From the NCBI GenBank assembly GCA_054601695.1, contig BAAHQB010000254.1:213254-277253 (forward strand): a stretch of DNA of 64,000 bases, given 5' to 3'. The notes below the pieces were generated by a model that was not told the DNA's origin, made no database searches, and saw nothing but the letters and a program-made list of their open reading frames with translations. This DNA is from Amorphochlora amoebiformis (Eukaryota > Cercozoa > Chlorarachniophyceae). This document shows, piece by piece, positions 1 through 60,841 of this stretch. Both the position numbers and the translations under genes were made by a program. The first letter of the stretch is position 1; each line of letters starts with the position of its first letter.

Positions 1-4841
<4,841 letters not shown>

Positions 4842-6152
4842 CTACTGCAGCGAACGGTTGAGCGGTTCATATCTCCTCGACTTGGCGTCTGGAACCGACA
4901 CGAGCCACCCAGGAGGGTTCCCCTCGCTGCGGGAACGGATACTTAGGCGAGCGGAGCTGAGGAGGGACGATTGGGGTGTCGGGTTCTCAACGATGCGGGA
5001 GAAGCGAACGTCGCCAAGCTTACGCACGGATTCCGCACGGCCACTCCGATAAAACAGGCAGAGGAGACGGCAAGCCATGAGTCCGTATCGAATGAGCAGA
5101 ATCGACAGCTCAAATTCCTCGGGCCACTCGAAGCTTTCCACCATCTCGTCCACAAGCAGCCCGACAAACACGAGAGCGCAGCCAACGGTAATGACCAGAT
5201 CGGCAACGTGAATCCACTTTTTGAAATATGACGTGCCCATAGCCACCGTGAACACCACGATCTCTCCCAGCAAGAAGATGCTGATCACTCCCTCCATCAT
5301 GATGTGCAGCCAGTGATTGGGCCGGCGGTGCAGCGACGAGATTTCCCACAGGATCACAACAATGGCGATCCAGATCATCATTACGTAGGTCAGGTAGCAT
5401 CCAATGGTGCGTTGGGCGCGCAAGTTGACTGCCTTGACTTGATCTTGGATATAGATGTTTTCGAGGTTGTTGGACGACTTGGACAATCGATAAGCCTTCC
5501 TTTTGGGACGTGGCTGGCTTCCCCCACTTCCGCCTCCACTTACCCGCGAGCTCAGGCTCATTCCCCTGCACTTATACCTCTTGCTTTGGTAGTACATGCA
5601 CGACTCGCTCGATGAATCCCGATCGAATGACCCCTGGACCCCACCCTGGCCTCCAGTTCCGGTTCTGGTCCCGCTCCCGCTCCCGCTCCCGGCTCGAACC
5701 AATGACATGGACGATTCGGTGCCCCCCAATCCAAACGCCGCGCGGAAATTCTGGTTGTATCGGTAAATTCTCGATACGGAACTCTGTCTCACCTCTCCCC
5801 CTTCGAGATCCAGTTCCTTGTTTTTCACCTCTATCTTTTCTCTTCTCCCTGCCTCAGCCTCCTTCCTATTCTTTCGGTTTGAATCTCCCATGGCTGTTAC
5901 CGTCGCCGTAACCCCCACCACCGTCCTGCCGCTGGTCGAAGGCGTAGATCGGGGAATATCTATAGCCTCCCCCCCAGGCCCTACACCATCAACCGCGACA
6001 TTCCTGCCCTCACCATCCACTCCCAACGGCCCCAGCCCATTGGCGGTAACGGGTGGTTGGCTGAGGTCCAAATCGATTTCTGTGAGCATGGATTCCCCAG
6101 TGGCTTGTCGCCGGGGTGTCTCTGCAGCGTGAGAGGCGTCTTTGGTATCCAT
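4842..6152 (-). CDS. Voltage-sensor-like four-helix membrane protein
   Basis: Intact single-exon ORF of 436 aa. The first about 250 residues are polar and low-complexity (Ser/Gly/Arg rich) and probably cytosolic. Four hydrophobic segments follow at about 252-274, 285-305, 313-334 and 349-372, then a short basic tail. The layout matches an isolated S1-S4 voltage-sensor domain: an acidic residue in helix 2 (LGEIVV, about E296), an Asp in helix 3 (HVADLV, about D318) and Arg residues in helix 4. The arginines sit at about 355, 362, 369 and 372, mostly seven apart instead of the canonical three. It could therefore be a voltage-sensor homologue without normal gating, or an unrelated four-helix protein. 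No pore helix follows, so it is not a complete channel. It shares a 335-bp divergent spacer with the transporter to its right. Confidence 0.6.
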   Translation of the reverse strand: MDTKDASHAAETPRRQATGESMLTEIDLDLSQPPVTANGLGPLGVDGEGRNVAVDGVGPGGEAIDIPRSTPSTSGRTVVGVTATVTAMGDSNRKNRKEAEAGRREKIEVKNKELDLEGGEVRQSSVSRIYRYNQNFRAAFGLGGTESSMSLVRAGSGSGSGTRTGTGGQGGVQGSFDRDSSSESCMYYQSKRYKCRGMSLSSRVSGGGSGGSQPRPKRKAYRLSKSSNNLENIYIQDQVKAVNLRAQRTIGCYLTYVMMIWIAIVVILWEISSLHRRPNHWLHIMMEGVISIFLLGEIVVFTVAMGTSYFKKWIHVADLVITVGCALVFVGLLVDEMVESFEWPEEFELSILLIRYGLMACRLLCLFYRSGRAESVRKLGDVRFSRIVENPTPQSSLLSSARLSIRSRSEGNPPGWLVSVPDAKSRRYEPLNRSLQ

Positions 6153-6487
6153 GGATGTAAAGCTCCGGTTAAAGATGGGAATTCGCCAGGATATCTTCCG
6201 AACAGGGTTGTGGGCCGGTGCTTTGGTTTATGGTCTGTTCGAGGCGTGGTGGTATTCGTCCAATCTCGGCACCTGACGATGGTGTAGAGGTCTGAGTATG
6301 GTTTGAGGGGGGGACTTGGCTAGCTACCTGGTCGGTGGGTGGTGTGGAGCTTTTTTCACCACGCAGCGGGAGATTCACCGAGAGTATATTCCATGAGTCT
6401 CCAAAGAACACCAGTCACTAACCGGGTATTCCGACAGAAAACCGAATTAAAACTGCGGGTCGCAGGTTTGAATTCAAACCAGGGCCC
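6153..6487. promoter_or_regulatory. Divergent promoter region, voltage-sensor-like / MHS transporter
   Basis: This 335-bp unique segment separates two divergent start codons (6152 minus, 6488 plus). It has no (TA)n tract, in contrast with almost every other non-coding stretch here. A 16-bp perfect palindrome, GGTTTGAATTCAAACC (6465-6480), ends seven bases before the transporter ATG. It could be an operator-like site or a 5'-UTR element. Confidence 0.5.
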
Positions 6488-12169
<5,682 letters not shown>

Positions 12170-12303
12170 ATAGTTCCGGTGTTGCTGACCAGAGGCCGGC
12201 TCTGTCGTGTGTTATTGGACGCCTCGATGGAGGCTAACAACAAGTCGCAATCATTACATCTCACAAGATACTATGAAAGGGAAGTCTAGGAATGATTTTA
12301 TGG

Positions 12304-12353
<50 letters not shown>

Positions 12354-12555
12354 AATATATATATATGTGTGTGTGTGTGTGTGTAGGTTTTGTAGGGTTA
12401 GGGTTAGGGTTAACTGGGTTAGGGTTAGGGTTAGGGTTACGGTTACGGGGTTAGGGTTAGGAGTGGAGTTGGGTTCGGATATATAAGTTAGACAATGTAA
12501 ACTTTTGTATCTATATATATATATATATATAAATATATATATATATATGTATGTA

Positions 12556-12592
<37 letters not shown>

Positions 12593-12613
12593 CCGATATA
12601 GTATATATATAAA

Positions 12614-12693
<80 letters not shown>

Positions 12694-12725
12694 AGATATA
12701 TATATATATATATATGTATGTTACA

Positions 12726-12759
<34 letters not shown>

Positions 12760-13353
12760 GTACTAGTAAATAAAATATATATATATACATTGAATAAATA
12801 CTATATCTAGATATATGTCATAATCATTAGTATGTGTGTTGTGTATCACGATTCACGATCATTGTATTGAACTTATGATAAAGCATCATAAAGGCTGACA
12901 ATCTCACACTCTGGAATTGAGCCGCATCAAATTTAAACTCTGGCGGAAGATTTAGGTATGAATTAAGAGGATCTAGAGGATTCACACGGACGTAGCGACT
13001 CTACTAGCGAGGGCAAGAAGTTCAAGTTTAAATCTCCGAACGGGGCGTCGGGGACTTCAAAAGGGTTCTTGGTTGGGAAAGTTCACAAGAATATATAATT
13101 GATACCCAACCCAAATTTGTATTAGTTTAGTTTAATTTTTTATGCATATTTTTTGTGGAACGTGGTATCTTGAGGTGAATTAAACTACGTTAATTCGTAA
13201 TTGTATATTGAAACCAGAATTCGCCATTTTTTTGCCATTTTTTTCGCCAATTTTTTTTTGGGCGATAGACTGGCAGAAAAACCGCATCTACAGTCCTCAT
13301 GCAGGTATCTACTATATCTAGAGGTATATATATATATATATTATATATATACT

Positions 13354-13396
<43 letters not shown>

Positions 13397-13497
13397 ATAT
13401 ATCAATAGGTCTAGTAAAAGCTAGAGATGGTACACAAGAAAACTCCAAAGCTTTTCCTGATTCAATAAGTACAATTAGAATGATATTAACGGCTGAT
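12170..13497. other. Convergent intergenic spacer, MHS transporter / IWR1
   Basis: This is the 3' spacer of two convergent genes. It holds (TA)n tracts at about 12304-12365 and 12500-12800, a TTAGGG-type array at 12395-12470, and unique DNA at 12800-13330 with several CTAG sites and no convincing ORF. Confidence 0.7.
12395..12470 (+). repeat. Interstitial TTAGGG array
   Basis: About ten TTAGGG units with TTACGG and AACTGGG interruptions, between (TA)n tracts in the convergent spacer. Confidence 0.85.
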
Positions 13498-17302
<3,805 letters not shown>

Positions 17303-17755
17303 GCAGGAGGCTCCGCCAGGTCTGCGCGAAATATTATGTGTCGTAATATACCGTGACTTCACGCTAGATCACCTTGTGAGTTGTGCGCCCTGTCACACGG
17401 ACTTAGTCCTTACAAGACCCAATGTCACGCTCTGTATCACGCCCTATGTCACGTCTTTATCCGACGTCTGAGAGGTATTCATCGTCGTCGGGTTGGGCTA
17501 TGGTCACAGGGATTGGCGCGTCGTCGTCTAAAATCAGGTGATATTTGACCATAAGCAAACTCTCTGAGCGGGTCTGAGCCCAGAAAAGTGCTGAAATGGC
17601 CCCGGTTGCACCGTATCAAATAGCAAACTCTCTTCCCGTTCTCGTGTGCATAGTAGTCTCTTATCCCTTCTAGCCATCGGCACGTGTATACTCGAGCATG
17701 TACACGTGTATACATGTTGGCCTAATGTGTTAGCTTTCACGGTTGCCAGCCGTAA
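17303..17755. promoter_or_regulatory. Divergent promoter region, IWR1 / DUF218 gene
   Basis: A 453-bp (TA)-free spacer between divergent start codons. It contains clustered TGTCACG/ATCACG/GTCACGTC motifs at about 17423-17455 and the related TGACTTCACG near 17353. No TATA box stands out. The gene starts are both uncertain, so the limits are approximate. Confidence 0.45.
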
Positions 17756-23756
<6,001 letters not shown>

Positions 23757-24439
23757 ACTGGTCCGATATGAGCCGGCATATGCTAGATATGCATGCCTGA
23801 CTTTAGTGTATACAGTAACATCTCTAACCGTTCAATGATAATGCGTCTAGAAGGCTCAAATTCTAGAAATTAGGCTCAGATGATTTGTCAATTGAGTTAT
23901 AAACTAGATAAAGCGGTATCTCAGTGACTATCTAGCATGTTTGACTACTATCTCAGCTCAGCCTCGGAGAATTACGTCTCCAATTTCATCATTACATTTA
24001 GCCACGCAAGCCGGCCAGTTGAAAGTTCCTTACTAGTTAATTACGATTTCTAGCATACTGAATCCACTAACAACTAGAACAACTAGCAAGTCAACACGTT
24101 TCCTAAACTTCTAGAACTTAGTCAAAATCGTGACGTTAATTTTATAATTATAACTTTAACGCGTCCAATTGTAAGCAACCGTTTGATCGAACAATAATAT
24201 CTAGATTCTAGAATATGCAAAAAAAAATGATTTCCTATCTTTCCAGAAATTCGAGATCCACACACACACCAGATCTAGAGATCTACAAACAGCACGCGCT
24301 TGAACTGGAATACGACTTGTGTGACTCGGGACGCACGTACATGTACACGTTGTAACAGTCACGTGTACTATATACGGCCGTCGACTTGTATGTCGACAGT
24401 TCCGCTGGCTCGGTAGCATCGCTGCCATCTCGGAATTTA
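23757..24439. other. CTAG-rich convergent spacer, DUF218 gene / DBP5
   Basis: 683 bp of (TA)n-free unique DNA between two convergent stop codons. By eye about 14 CTAG sites, many as TTCTAGAA or ATCTAGAT. No supportable ORF. Confidence 0.7.
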
Positions 24440-28608
<4,169 letters not shown>

Positions 28609-28993
28609 ATCAAAACCGGTCTAAGTACTCTCCTCGCGGTAAATGGTAGCCACAAGCTTTGTTTCCTCGGTTCGGAGACGCCTTACGCACCTCCGGCCGC
28701 CGTTGGAGATTATGGAGAGAGAGACTCCGCGATATCCGAGATCTGGAAAAGTATTGGTCTCAATCCCGGGGCTTTCAATGAACCCCCGATATTAATTTTG
28801 AAATCCCCGTCTCCAGTCCCGAACCCTGGCTGGGATCCCCGGGTTTTGACCGGGGATTCCGTGGAAACCGGGCTATCCCCCCGATACTGGTACCCTGTTG
28901 CGTAGCGAGCGGCCCATTCGATTGTGTCCAAAAGCATCGCCATCTCCCTCCCTCCCGTCGAGTGGGATACGCACAGTTTTTACCTTCATATCC
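28609..28993. promoter_or_regulatory. Divergent promoter region, DBP5 / small secreted-type gene
   Basis: 385 bp without (TA)n. It contains repeated CCCCG/CCCGGG words, including GAAATCCCCG near 28798; the same word recurs in the promoter region at 60757. No TATA box was recognised. Confidence 0.45.
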
Positions 28994-29917
<924 letters not shown>

Positions 29918-30016
29918 AATAACCCGAACATGCATGAAAATGCAACCGCCACACTGCACCCACACTACACGTACACCATCCAGCGATACTGAAGTCCCAT
30001 ACAAGTAACTTTCCCC

Positions 30017-30138
30017 ACGTATCGGCTAGCTTGTAAAACTTGCCAAGATAGTACACATACGACCAAAAGTACAGAGGCCCTGCATTGATGAATGAAAACA
30101 CAACGGTCTTACATAGCAACATCCTCGCAAATCTCACG
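30017..30138 (-). pseudogene. Inverted fragment copy of the ELO elongase exon 5 and its intron end
   Basis: The minus strand matches 36747-36863 (plus) along about 120 bp: the end of elongase intron 4, the CAATGCAG acceptor and the start of exon 5 ([12 protein letters not shown] then KFYKLADT). Similarity stops abruptly at both ends, after the CCGATACGT shared with the gene. This copy has four extra bases beside the acceptor. No other elongase exon is nearby, so it is a non-functional fragment. Confidence 0.8.
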
Positions 30139-30318
30139 CTGGTCACGCTATTGGTGAGGCGTCAAGTTTTTGCTATATTACAACATCAAACAATAAACCA
30201 AAGTCATCATTCACGAAACATAGCGTATATCTCAACGATCTACATCTTATTATAACACCAAGCATCCCACCCGCCGAAAAAACTCGCCCGATTTAATCTC
30301 AATCAATCAGGCGACAAA

Positions 30319-30532
30319 ATGTTGATCGCCCCGTCGATTTTGTCCGCCAACTTTGCCAAGCTCGGAGAGGACGTGGACGCTGTTCTTGCTGCCGGAGCTG
30401 ACGTAGTCCACTTCGACGTGATGGACAACCATTACGTTCCGAACCTCACTATCGGACCCATGGTTTGCAAGGCCCTTCGTGATCACGGTATATTTTATAT
30501 ATATATGTATCTGTGCAAACAAATATATTATG

Positions 30533-30563
<31 letters not shown>

Positions 30564-30625
30564 TGATATATTGATATATATATATATATATACATATTTT
30601 AGTATACATATATAGAGATATGTGT

Positions 30626-30662
<37 letters not shown>

Positions 30663-30709
30663 GTGTAATATGTATATATATAAATATATATGTATACTAT
30701 ATATATATG

Positions 30710-30776
<67 letters not shown>

Positions 30777-30865
30777 CAATGTGGGATAGTATTCACATAT
30801 TGGATATCTGTACATCTACGCATAAAGATGTACATATGTATATATGTATATATAAATATAAATAA

Positions 30866-30918
<53 letters not shown>

Positions 30919-31061
30919 TATACGTATTTATAGATATGTATGTGTTGAAAAAAAGATATATTAATATACACAAAAGTTTATACATACAGATATAATATGC
31001 ACACACACACATATACATATATATACACATATACACATAAATACATATAATATATATATAC

Positions 31062-31102
<41 letters not shown>

Positions 31103-31664
31103 TAATATACTCTCCTCCATATAAACAAATACACCCAACACAAACCAACCAGGTGTCACTGCCCCCATCGACGTCCACCTGATGGTCGAGCCCGTTGACC
31201 GCATCATTCCCGATTTCATCTCTGCCGGCGCGTCATACATCACCTTCCACCCTGAGGCGACCAAGCACATCGACCGCAGCTTGCAGATGATTAAGGACGC
31301 TGGGTTAAAGTGCGGCCTCGTATTCAACCCCGCCACCTCGCTCGAGTACCTGAAGCATACCATCGACAAGGTGGACATCGTCCTCCTGATGTCGGTGAAC
31401 CCAGGATTCGGAGGCCAAAAGTTCATTCCCCAAACTCTGGAGAAGGCCAAGGAAGCTCGCAAGATCATCGACGCAGAGATGGCGCGCTCGGGACGCAAGA
31501 TTCGCCTTGAGATCGATGGGGGCGTTTCGGCCGCCAACATCAAGGACGTCATGGAGGCCGGTGTCGACATGTTTGTCGCTGGTTCCGCCATTTTCAACAC
31601 GGAGGATTACAAGGCTACTATCGACAACATGCGTGACGAGCTCAAGGTTGCTGTCACGGCATGA
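30319..31664 (+). CDS. RPE: Ribulose-phosphate 3-epimerase, bacterial-like
   Basis: Two exons, 30319-30487 and 31153-31664, joined in phase 1; 226 aa. Reaction (known): interconverts D-ribulose 5-phosphate and D-xylulose 5-phosphate in the pentose phosphate pathway, and in plastids the Calvin cycle. Seen: [76 protein letters not shown] and EIDGGV, covering the TIM-barrel metal-binding His/Asp residues and phosphate loop. The wording is closer to gammaproteobacterial Rpe ([20 protein letters not shown]) than to the plant plastid or animal enzyme as I remember them. No targeting sequence is visible at the chosen ATG, so it looks cytosolic. The 665-nt intron is mostly (TA)n. Confidence 0.95.
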
Positions 31665-32410
31665 AATAGTACTACCCTATAGATTTCTACTCTAGACCTC
31701 ACTAGTAGCAGAATCTATCTCCGCATGTCTGGACTATCTTTTCGGGCGACAAGACTGTTACTGACGTTTCGGGAAACCATGGACCCCCCGATTTCGAGCC
31801 GTAGATGGGGTGTCTCCGAGGTTTCTGACGTCGAGGAGCCTCGAGTTAATAACCTCAAGACGGTGAATTTCCTCCTTGCCTAGACTATTCATAGACTATT
31901 GAATGATATGCCGCCTATGAGCTAGATGAGCTGTACGTTCACGGTATCATGTTATAATTAGATTCACTGTGAGAGACACTTCATGACTCGCACAGAGTCA
32001 TTGAGTGTACACTCTTACTCTAGCTAGTCTAGTTACTTACACCATGGTGATATTTTTATGAATGTATATATATAATATATATATATATATATATCTAGAT
32101 ATTAATATATGTATATACTCGATCTAGATACTACTGCGCATGCATAACACGGATATGTTCTAGATGTTATATTCCAATCTATATAGCTAGTATACGTATA
32201 TATATACATGTGATATTCACTAGATTTTCAGAATAAACGCACTGCGCATGCATCTGATAGAGTTAGCAATCTACGCAATGAGCAAGTTTGTTCTAGAAGT
32301 TATTAGTCTTATATATATATAGTGTGAAAGTTTTAGCTAGATCTCTAGATCTTGTGTGGTACGTAGTCTCGTAGATACTGATCAAAATACTTAAATATTT
32401 AAAAACAGTA

Positions 32411-32448
<38 letters not shown>

Positions 32449-32745
32449 GGTCTATACACTACTGGACTAGTAGTAATTGGAATTAATAGGGCTCAAAGTT
32501 TGTTGTACTATTAGTAGCTCAAAGGTCAAAGTACCATACAACTATACTAGTACAAAAATCTCAGTAGAGTTGGTTACTTAGTTACTAATTTTGAATTTCT
32601 AAACATTTAAAGACAGACCTTAAAACGCAAAATCAACCATTGAGAATTAGAATTCTAAAATTAAGAACCGGTGACGTATGCGCATACATGCGCGCGTGAC
32701 TTACAGTCGATGCACATGCGCACGCAAAGTGAGGTACGTAAGAGT
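31665..32745. other. CTAG-rich convergent spacer, RPE / uL15m
   Basis: About 1.1 kb of mostly unique AT-rich DNA between two convergent genes. By eye about 18 CTAG sites. A CTGCGCATGCAT word occurs twice (near 32135 and 32242). Short (TA)n tracts at about 32068-32095 and 32415-32447. No supportable ORF. Confidence 0.7.
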
Positions 32746-32863
32746 TTAGTTCTTAGCCTTGGCTGCCTCCCTAGCTTTGCGGCTGCGAGGGTGGGGAGTT
32801 TTGCGGGCCTCTTTCTGCACGCAAGTCACAAACGTCACACAGATTACTGGTTTTTCTTGCAGT

Positions 32864-32909
<46 letters not shown>

Positions 32910-32911
32910 CG

Positions 32912-32942
<31 letters not shown>

Positions 32943-33001
32943 ATATATACATATATAATTATACTTATTTTTTCTATTTTCCTCTCTCTCTCTCTATACT
33001 G

Positions 33002-33099
<98 letters not shown>

Positions 33100-33309
33100 C
33101 ATATATATTTATAAATATATATATATATATGTATGTATACAATATATTTGTACATAGATGTATATATATATATTATATATATATATATATATATGTAATA
33201 TGAAAATATATTACACAAACAGCACGTATATGCATATACACACAATCAACACATAAACATATATTTTTACTTATGCATATACATACACACACACACATTA
33301 TATACATAC

Positions 33310-33341
<32 letters not shown>

Positions 33342-33785
33342 TAGACATATATACATATACATATACATTTACATTCATCTCCATACCTTTTCGTACGAAA
33401 AGTGCCTGTATTTGGGCAGTAGTTCAACTGTCCCCCCATTGTCCTCGATAGCCTTTCTGGCGCTATCCGACACGGCATGCGCTCGGACAGTGAGGCCTTT
33501 GGCTTGAAGCTGACCGTTGCCAAGGACCTGTGTGCAGATTATGTGGGCTACTTTTTTTTTTCCTTTTTTGTTTATCGCGATCAAATCATATCATTCCTTT
33601 GGCGGAAGAATGTAGGAAGATATGTATACGTGTAGTATTATATTGTATTATATATGTATGTATATATATATATATGTGTGTGTGTGTATGTATGTAATGT
33701 ATACATATATTGTATATTCACATACGTATTTGTTCTGTCGTTGGAAAATTGTAGGAAGATATGTATATGTATAATATTTATATTT

Positions 33786-33840
<55 letters not shown>

Positions 33841-33880
33841 CATGTTTGTAATTTATACATATATTGTATATTCACATACG

Positions 33881-33963
<83 letters not shown>

Positions 33964-34114
33964 ACACATAAATATGTACGTATAGTGTTTTATTATACAA
34001 ATATACGTTTATCAATATATGTATATATTTATTTATGTTATAATACATATGTATATATATATATATATATATATCTATATATATTTATATATTACATATG
34101 TATATACAATTTAA

Positions 34115-34205
<91 letters not shown>

Positions 34206-35083
34206 CATACATGTCGTGTATGAGTAGTATGGTTCGACCTTATGAATGTTTTGCTTAGTATCAGTCATCAGCCTTGCGTTCTTCAAGGCCGGGAAGTCCA
34301 CGACCGACTGATGTCACAACATACCATGCAAAAAACTCAATTCTCACCCCGAAAATACCGTTCAAAGCTAATGCGAATGCGTACGTTATCAGGCATCTCG
34401 TTGAGAGTGTCGAGAGAGATGACGCCGTAGCGAGTGTATTGATGCGAAGGTCCCATAGGACGGCCGGGATACTTGGGAAGACGACGATACTGACATCAAA
34501 TCGTGAAATTAAAATGCGGCTTGCTGAATGCGAAGCATGGATGCTATGCCCTAGAGCGAGGCATCTCCCCAGAAGGCTCAAACTGCAGGCCAACGCAGAT
34601 ATCCATAATAGGCAACCCAAACCCTAAGACGACACTTCCAACCGTAAACCAACACCGCATATGCTATTCCTGAGCTCACAACGCCCTCTTAAACCAAATG
34701 AAAGCAACCAATGCCAACCAACGGACCAATCCCATCACCACAACAACCCCCCCCCCCTCTAGCCCACTCAATGGCGATTGAGCCCGAAAGTCCCCGAATT
34801 TCTGGGAAAAAAAAATCATTACCAAGGGAGTCTGACCACCCTCGAAGCCTGTCCTTACACCACCTCCAGACCTAGAGTTCTGCCCGCGCATTCCCCTCCC
34901 GCACGACCCTCCTTTCCCCGCGGAGTATCCTCTTCCCAGCCTCTTCTTGCGGTGCGTGGCTCCCTCCTGCGGGGCGAGATTGTTGAGACGAAATCTCTCA
35001 GCGCCAACCTGAACGGATCGACTGTTCACGGACCGCGCAACGCCGCTCGAAACTGTACGTACACAACACAGCGCCAAACTCAT
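32746..35083 (-). CDS. MRPL15: Mitochondrial large-subunit ribosomal protein uL15m
   Basis: Five exons, all in phase 0: 35083-34823, 34489-34385, 34307-34239, 33527-33387, 32814-32746; 214 aa. Family role (known): uL15 stabilises the 23S rRNA core of the ribosome. Seen: [20 protein letters not shown] and the Gly-rich [18 protein letters not shown], then [42 protein letters not shown] and GGTVELL, the complete uL15 order. The first about 35 residues are Arg/Ser-rich with no acidic residue ([20 protein letters not shown]), a typical mitochondrial presequence; a plastid address is less likely. A basic tail ([10 protein letters not shown]) ends the protein. It shares a 335-bp divergent promoter with the elongase. 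Confidence 0.9.
32870..33360. repeat. (TA)n tracts in the last uL15m intron
   Basis: Several (TA)n runs, the longest about 33010-33093, with short CT and TG interruptions. Confidence 0.9.
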
Positions 35084-35418
35084 CACCTGGTTCCGGTTCG
35101 CGCGGACAGAGTTTTCCAACTATTTCCGTCGATTTTGTCACTAAAATGCATTCATTCTTACCAGAATTTAAGGATTTGGACCATAGAACGACTATGCACA
35201 AGACCAGGAGACCAGTTAGCGCCGTGGACAGGCGCATTGCGACTCTATTGGACACCATCACAGCTGACACCCGATGCGTACGGCCCGTTCTAGGCGCTTT
35301 TTAAAGTTTTTCGAAAATATTTCTGCATACATCACAGAGACATCACGGTGATGTCACGCTGACTGCCTCATTCCCCTCGCGCGCCCAACCACCCGTCCGA
35401 TATCAAAGCCCAGGGCAG
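35084..35418. promoter_or_regulatory. Divergent promoter region, uL15m / ELO elongase
   Basis: 335 bp without (TA)n. It carries a 17-bp perfect palindrome, GACATCACGGTGATGTC, at 35339-35355, followed by GTCACGCTGAC. A 52-codon frame starts with ATG at 35146, but it does not join to the elongase and resembles no family. Confidence 0.5.
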
Positions 35419-39389
<3,971 letters not shown>

Positions 39390-39888
39390 GTGAGCATCAT
39401 TTCAACTTCAATCTTGTCAAAGTTTTAATCACAACTCACTGCCCAACTGCCATGTCTAGATGTGGCCCAAAATTAGAATCTCGACTAATAGTTAACAATA
39501 ATTATCACAAAACCGTTCAACCTCTAAGAACCTGTGCAGCTGAGCGATTGCCTGCCTAGTCTCTACGTCTAGAGGCTGAGGCCCAAAGCTAGAAAGCCCT
39601 TGCTCGAAGTATGAGTATACCAATTCTAGTAGACTACGTGATACGGTGCTGTATGTCTGAAAAATAACTAGAATCTAGAGAATAAATCTTGCCGGCTTTC
39701 AGTTTGAAATTGAATGTACGATCTAGCAAGTCTAATTATAAAATAAATTATAAGCCTATTATCTAGCACGTCTAGCACATCTGTTAACCAAATCTAATAT
39801 AGTCCCGTCGGCCCAATACGGTAAGTTCTCTAGGTTCTAAACACAGGTTGAGAGGTTTCAGATCTGGCAGAGATTAAGGTGATAATAT
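39390..39888. other. CTAG-rich convergent spacer, ELO elongase / DNAJC16-like
   Basis: About 500 bp of unique DNA without (TA)n between two convergent stop codons. By eye 11-12 CTAG sites, several as TCTAGCA or TCTAGAG. No supportable ORF. Confidence 0.7.
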
Positions 39889-60474
<20,586 letters not shown>

Positions 60475-60841
60475 GGTATTCGCGTCGGTTGCCTGAAGTG
60501 CACGGGGTAATTCGCGACGGGTTGGAATAGGACGTGGAGTCAACGGAGCCAGTGGGAGGGAAGCTGGGTTTTGGGGCAGTGTGGGGGTTCTGGCGGAGAT
60601 TTTGTTGAAATCACCTTAGTGAGCGAATCCTTCTGTTTGGCCTTAAGTTGCTACGGCGTGACGTGACGTCGGCGTCGACAGACATTAGCGTGACGGAATG
60701 AATGAAGATATCTGCATATCTGCAATAGAATATTTATCGCAAAATCCCGGGATATCACGAAATCCCCGCTGAATCCCGACTTAGAGAATATCCGCCCCTT
60801 CTGCTAAAATTGGTTGTGGCTGTTGATTGCTGTGTGACCCG
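60475..60841. promoter_or_regulatory. Divergent promoter region, Zn2Cys6 gene / LPA1-like gene
   Basis: 367 bp free of (TA)n. It contains GTGACGTGACGTCGGCGTC near 60660-60678, an ACGT-core bZIP-type cluster, GCGTGACGG near 60690, and GAAATCCCCG near 60757 shared with the DBP5 promoter. Confidence 0.45.

Noticed and set aside
17479-17715. Minus-strand frame (reading RWLEGIRDYYAHENGKRV) between IWR1 and the DUF218 gene
   Set aside because: It looks somewhat protein-like, but has no family, no consistent start and lies in the divergent promoter. It could be an unseen short exon; evidence is too weak to list.
32921-33000. Possible tRNA or small RNA signal near CT-rich stretches
   Set aside because: No A/B box pair or cloverleaf could be built; the sequence is simple repeat.
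34261-34627. Long frames on both strands between uL15m exons 1 and 3
   Set aside because: Only the third minus frame (YRRLPKYPG) joins in phase to uL15m; the others are shadows.
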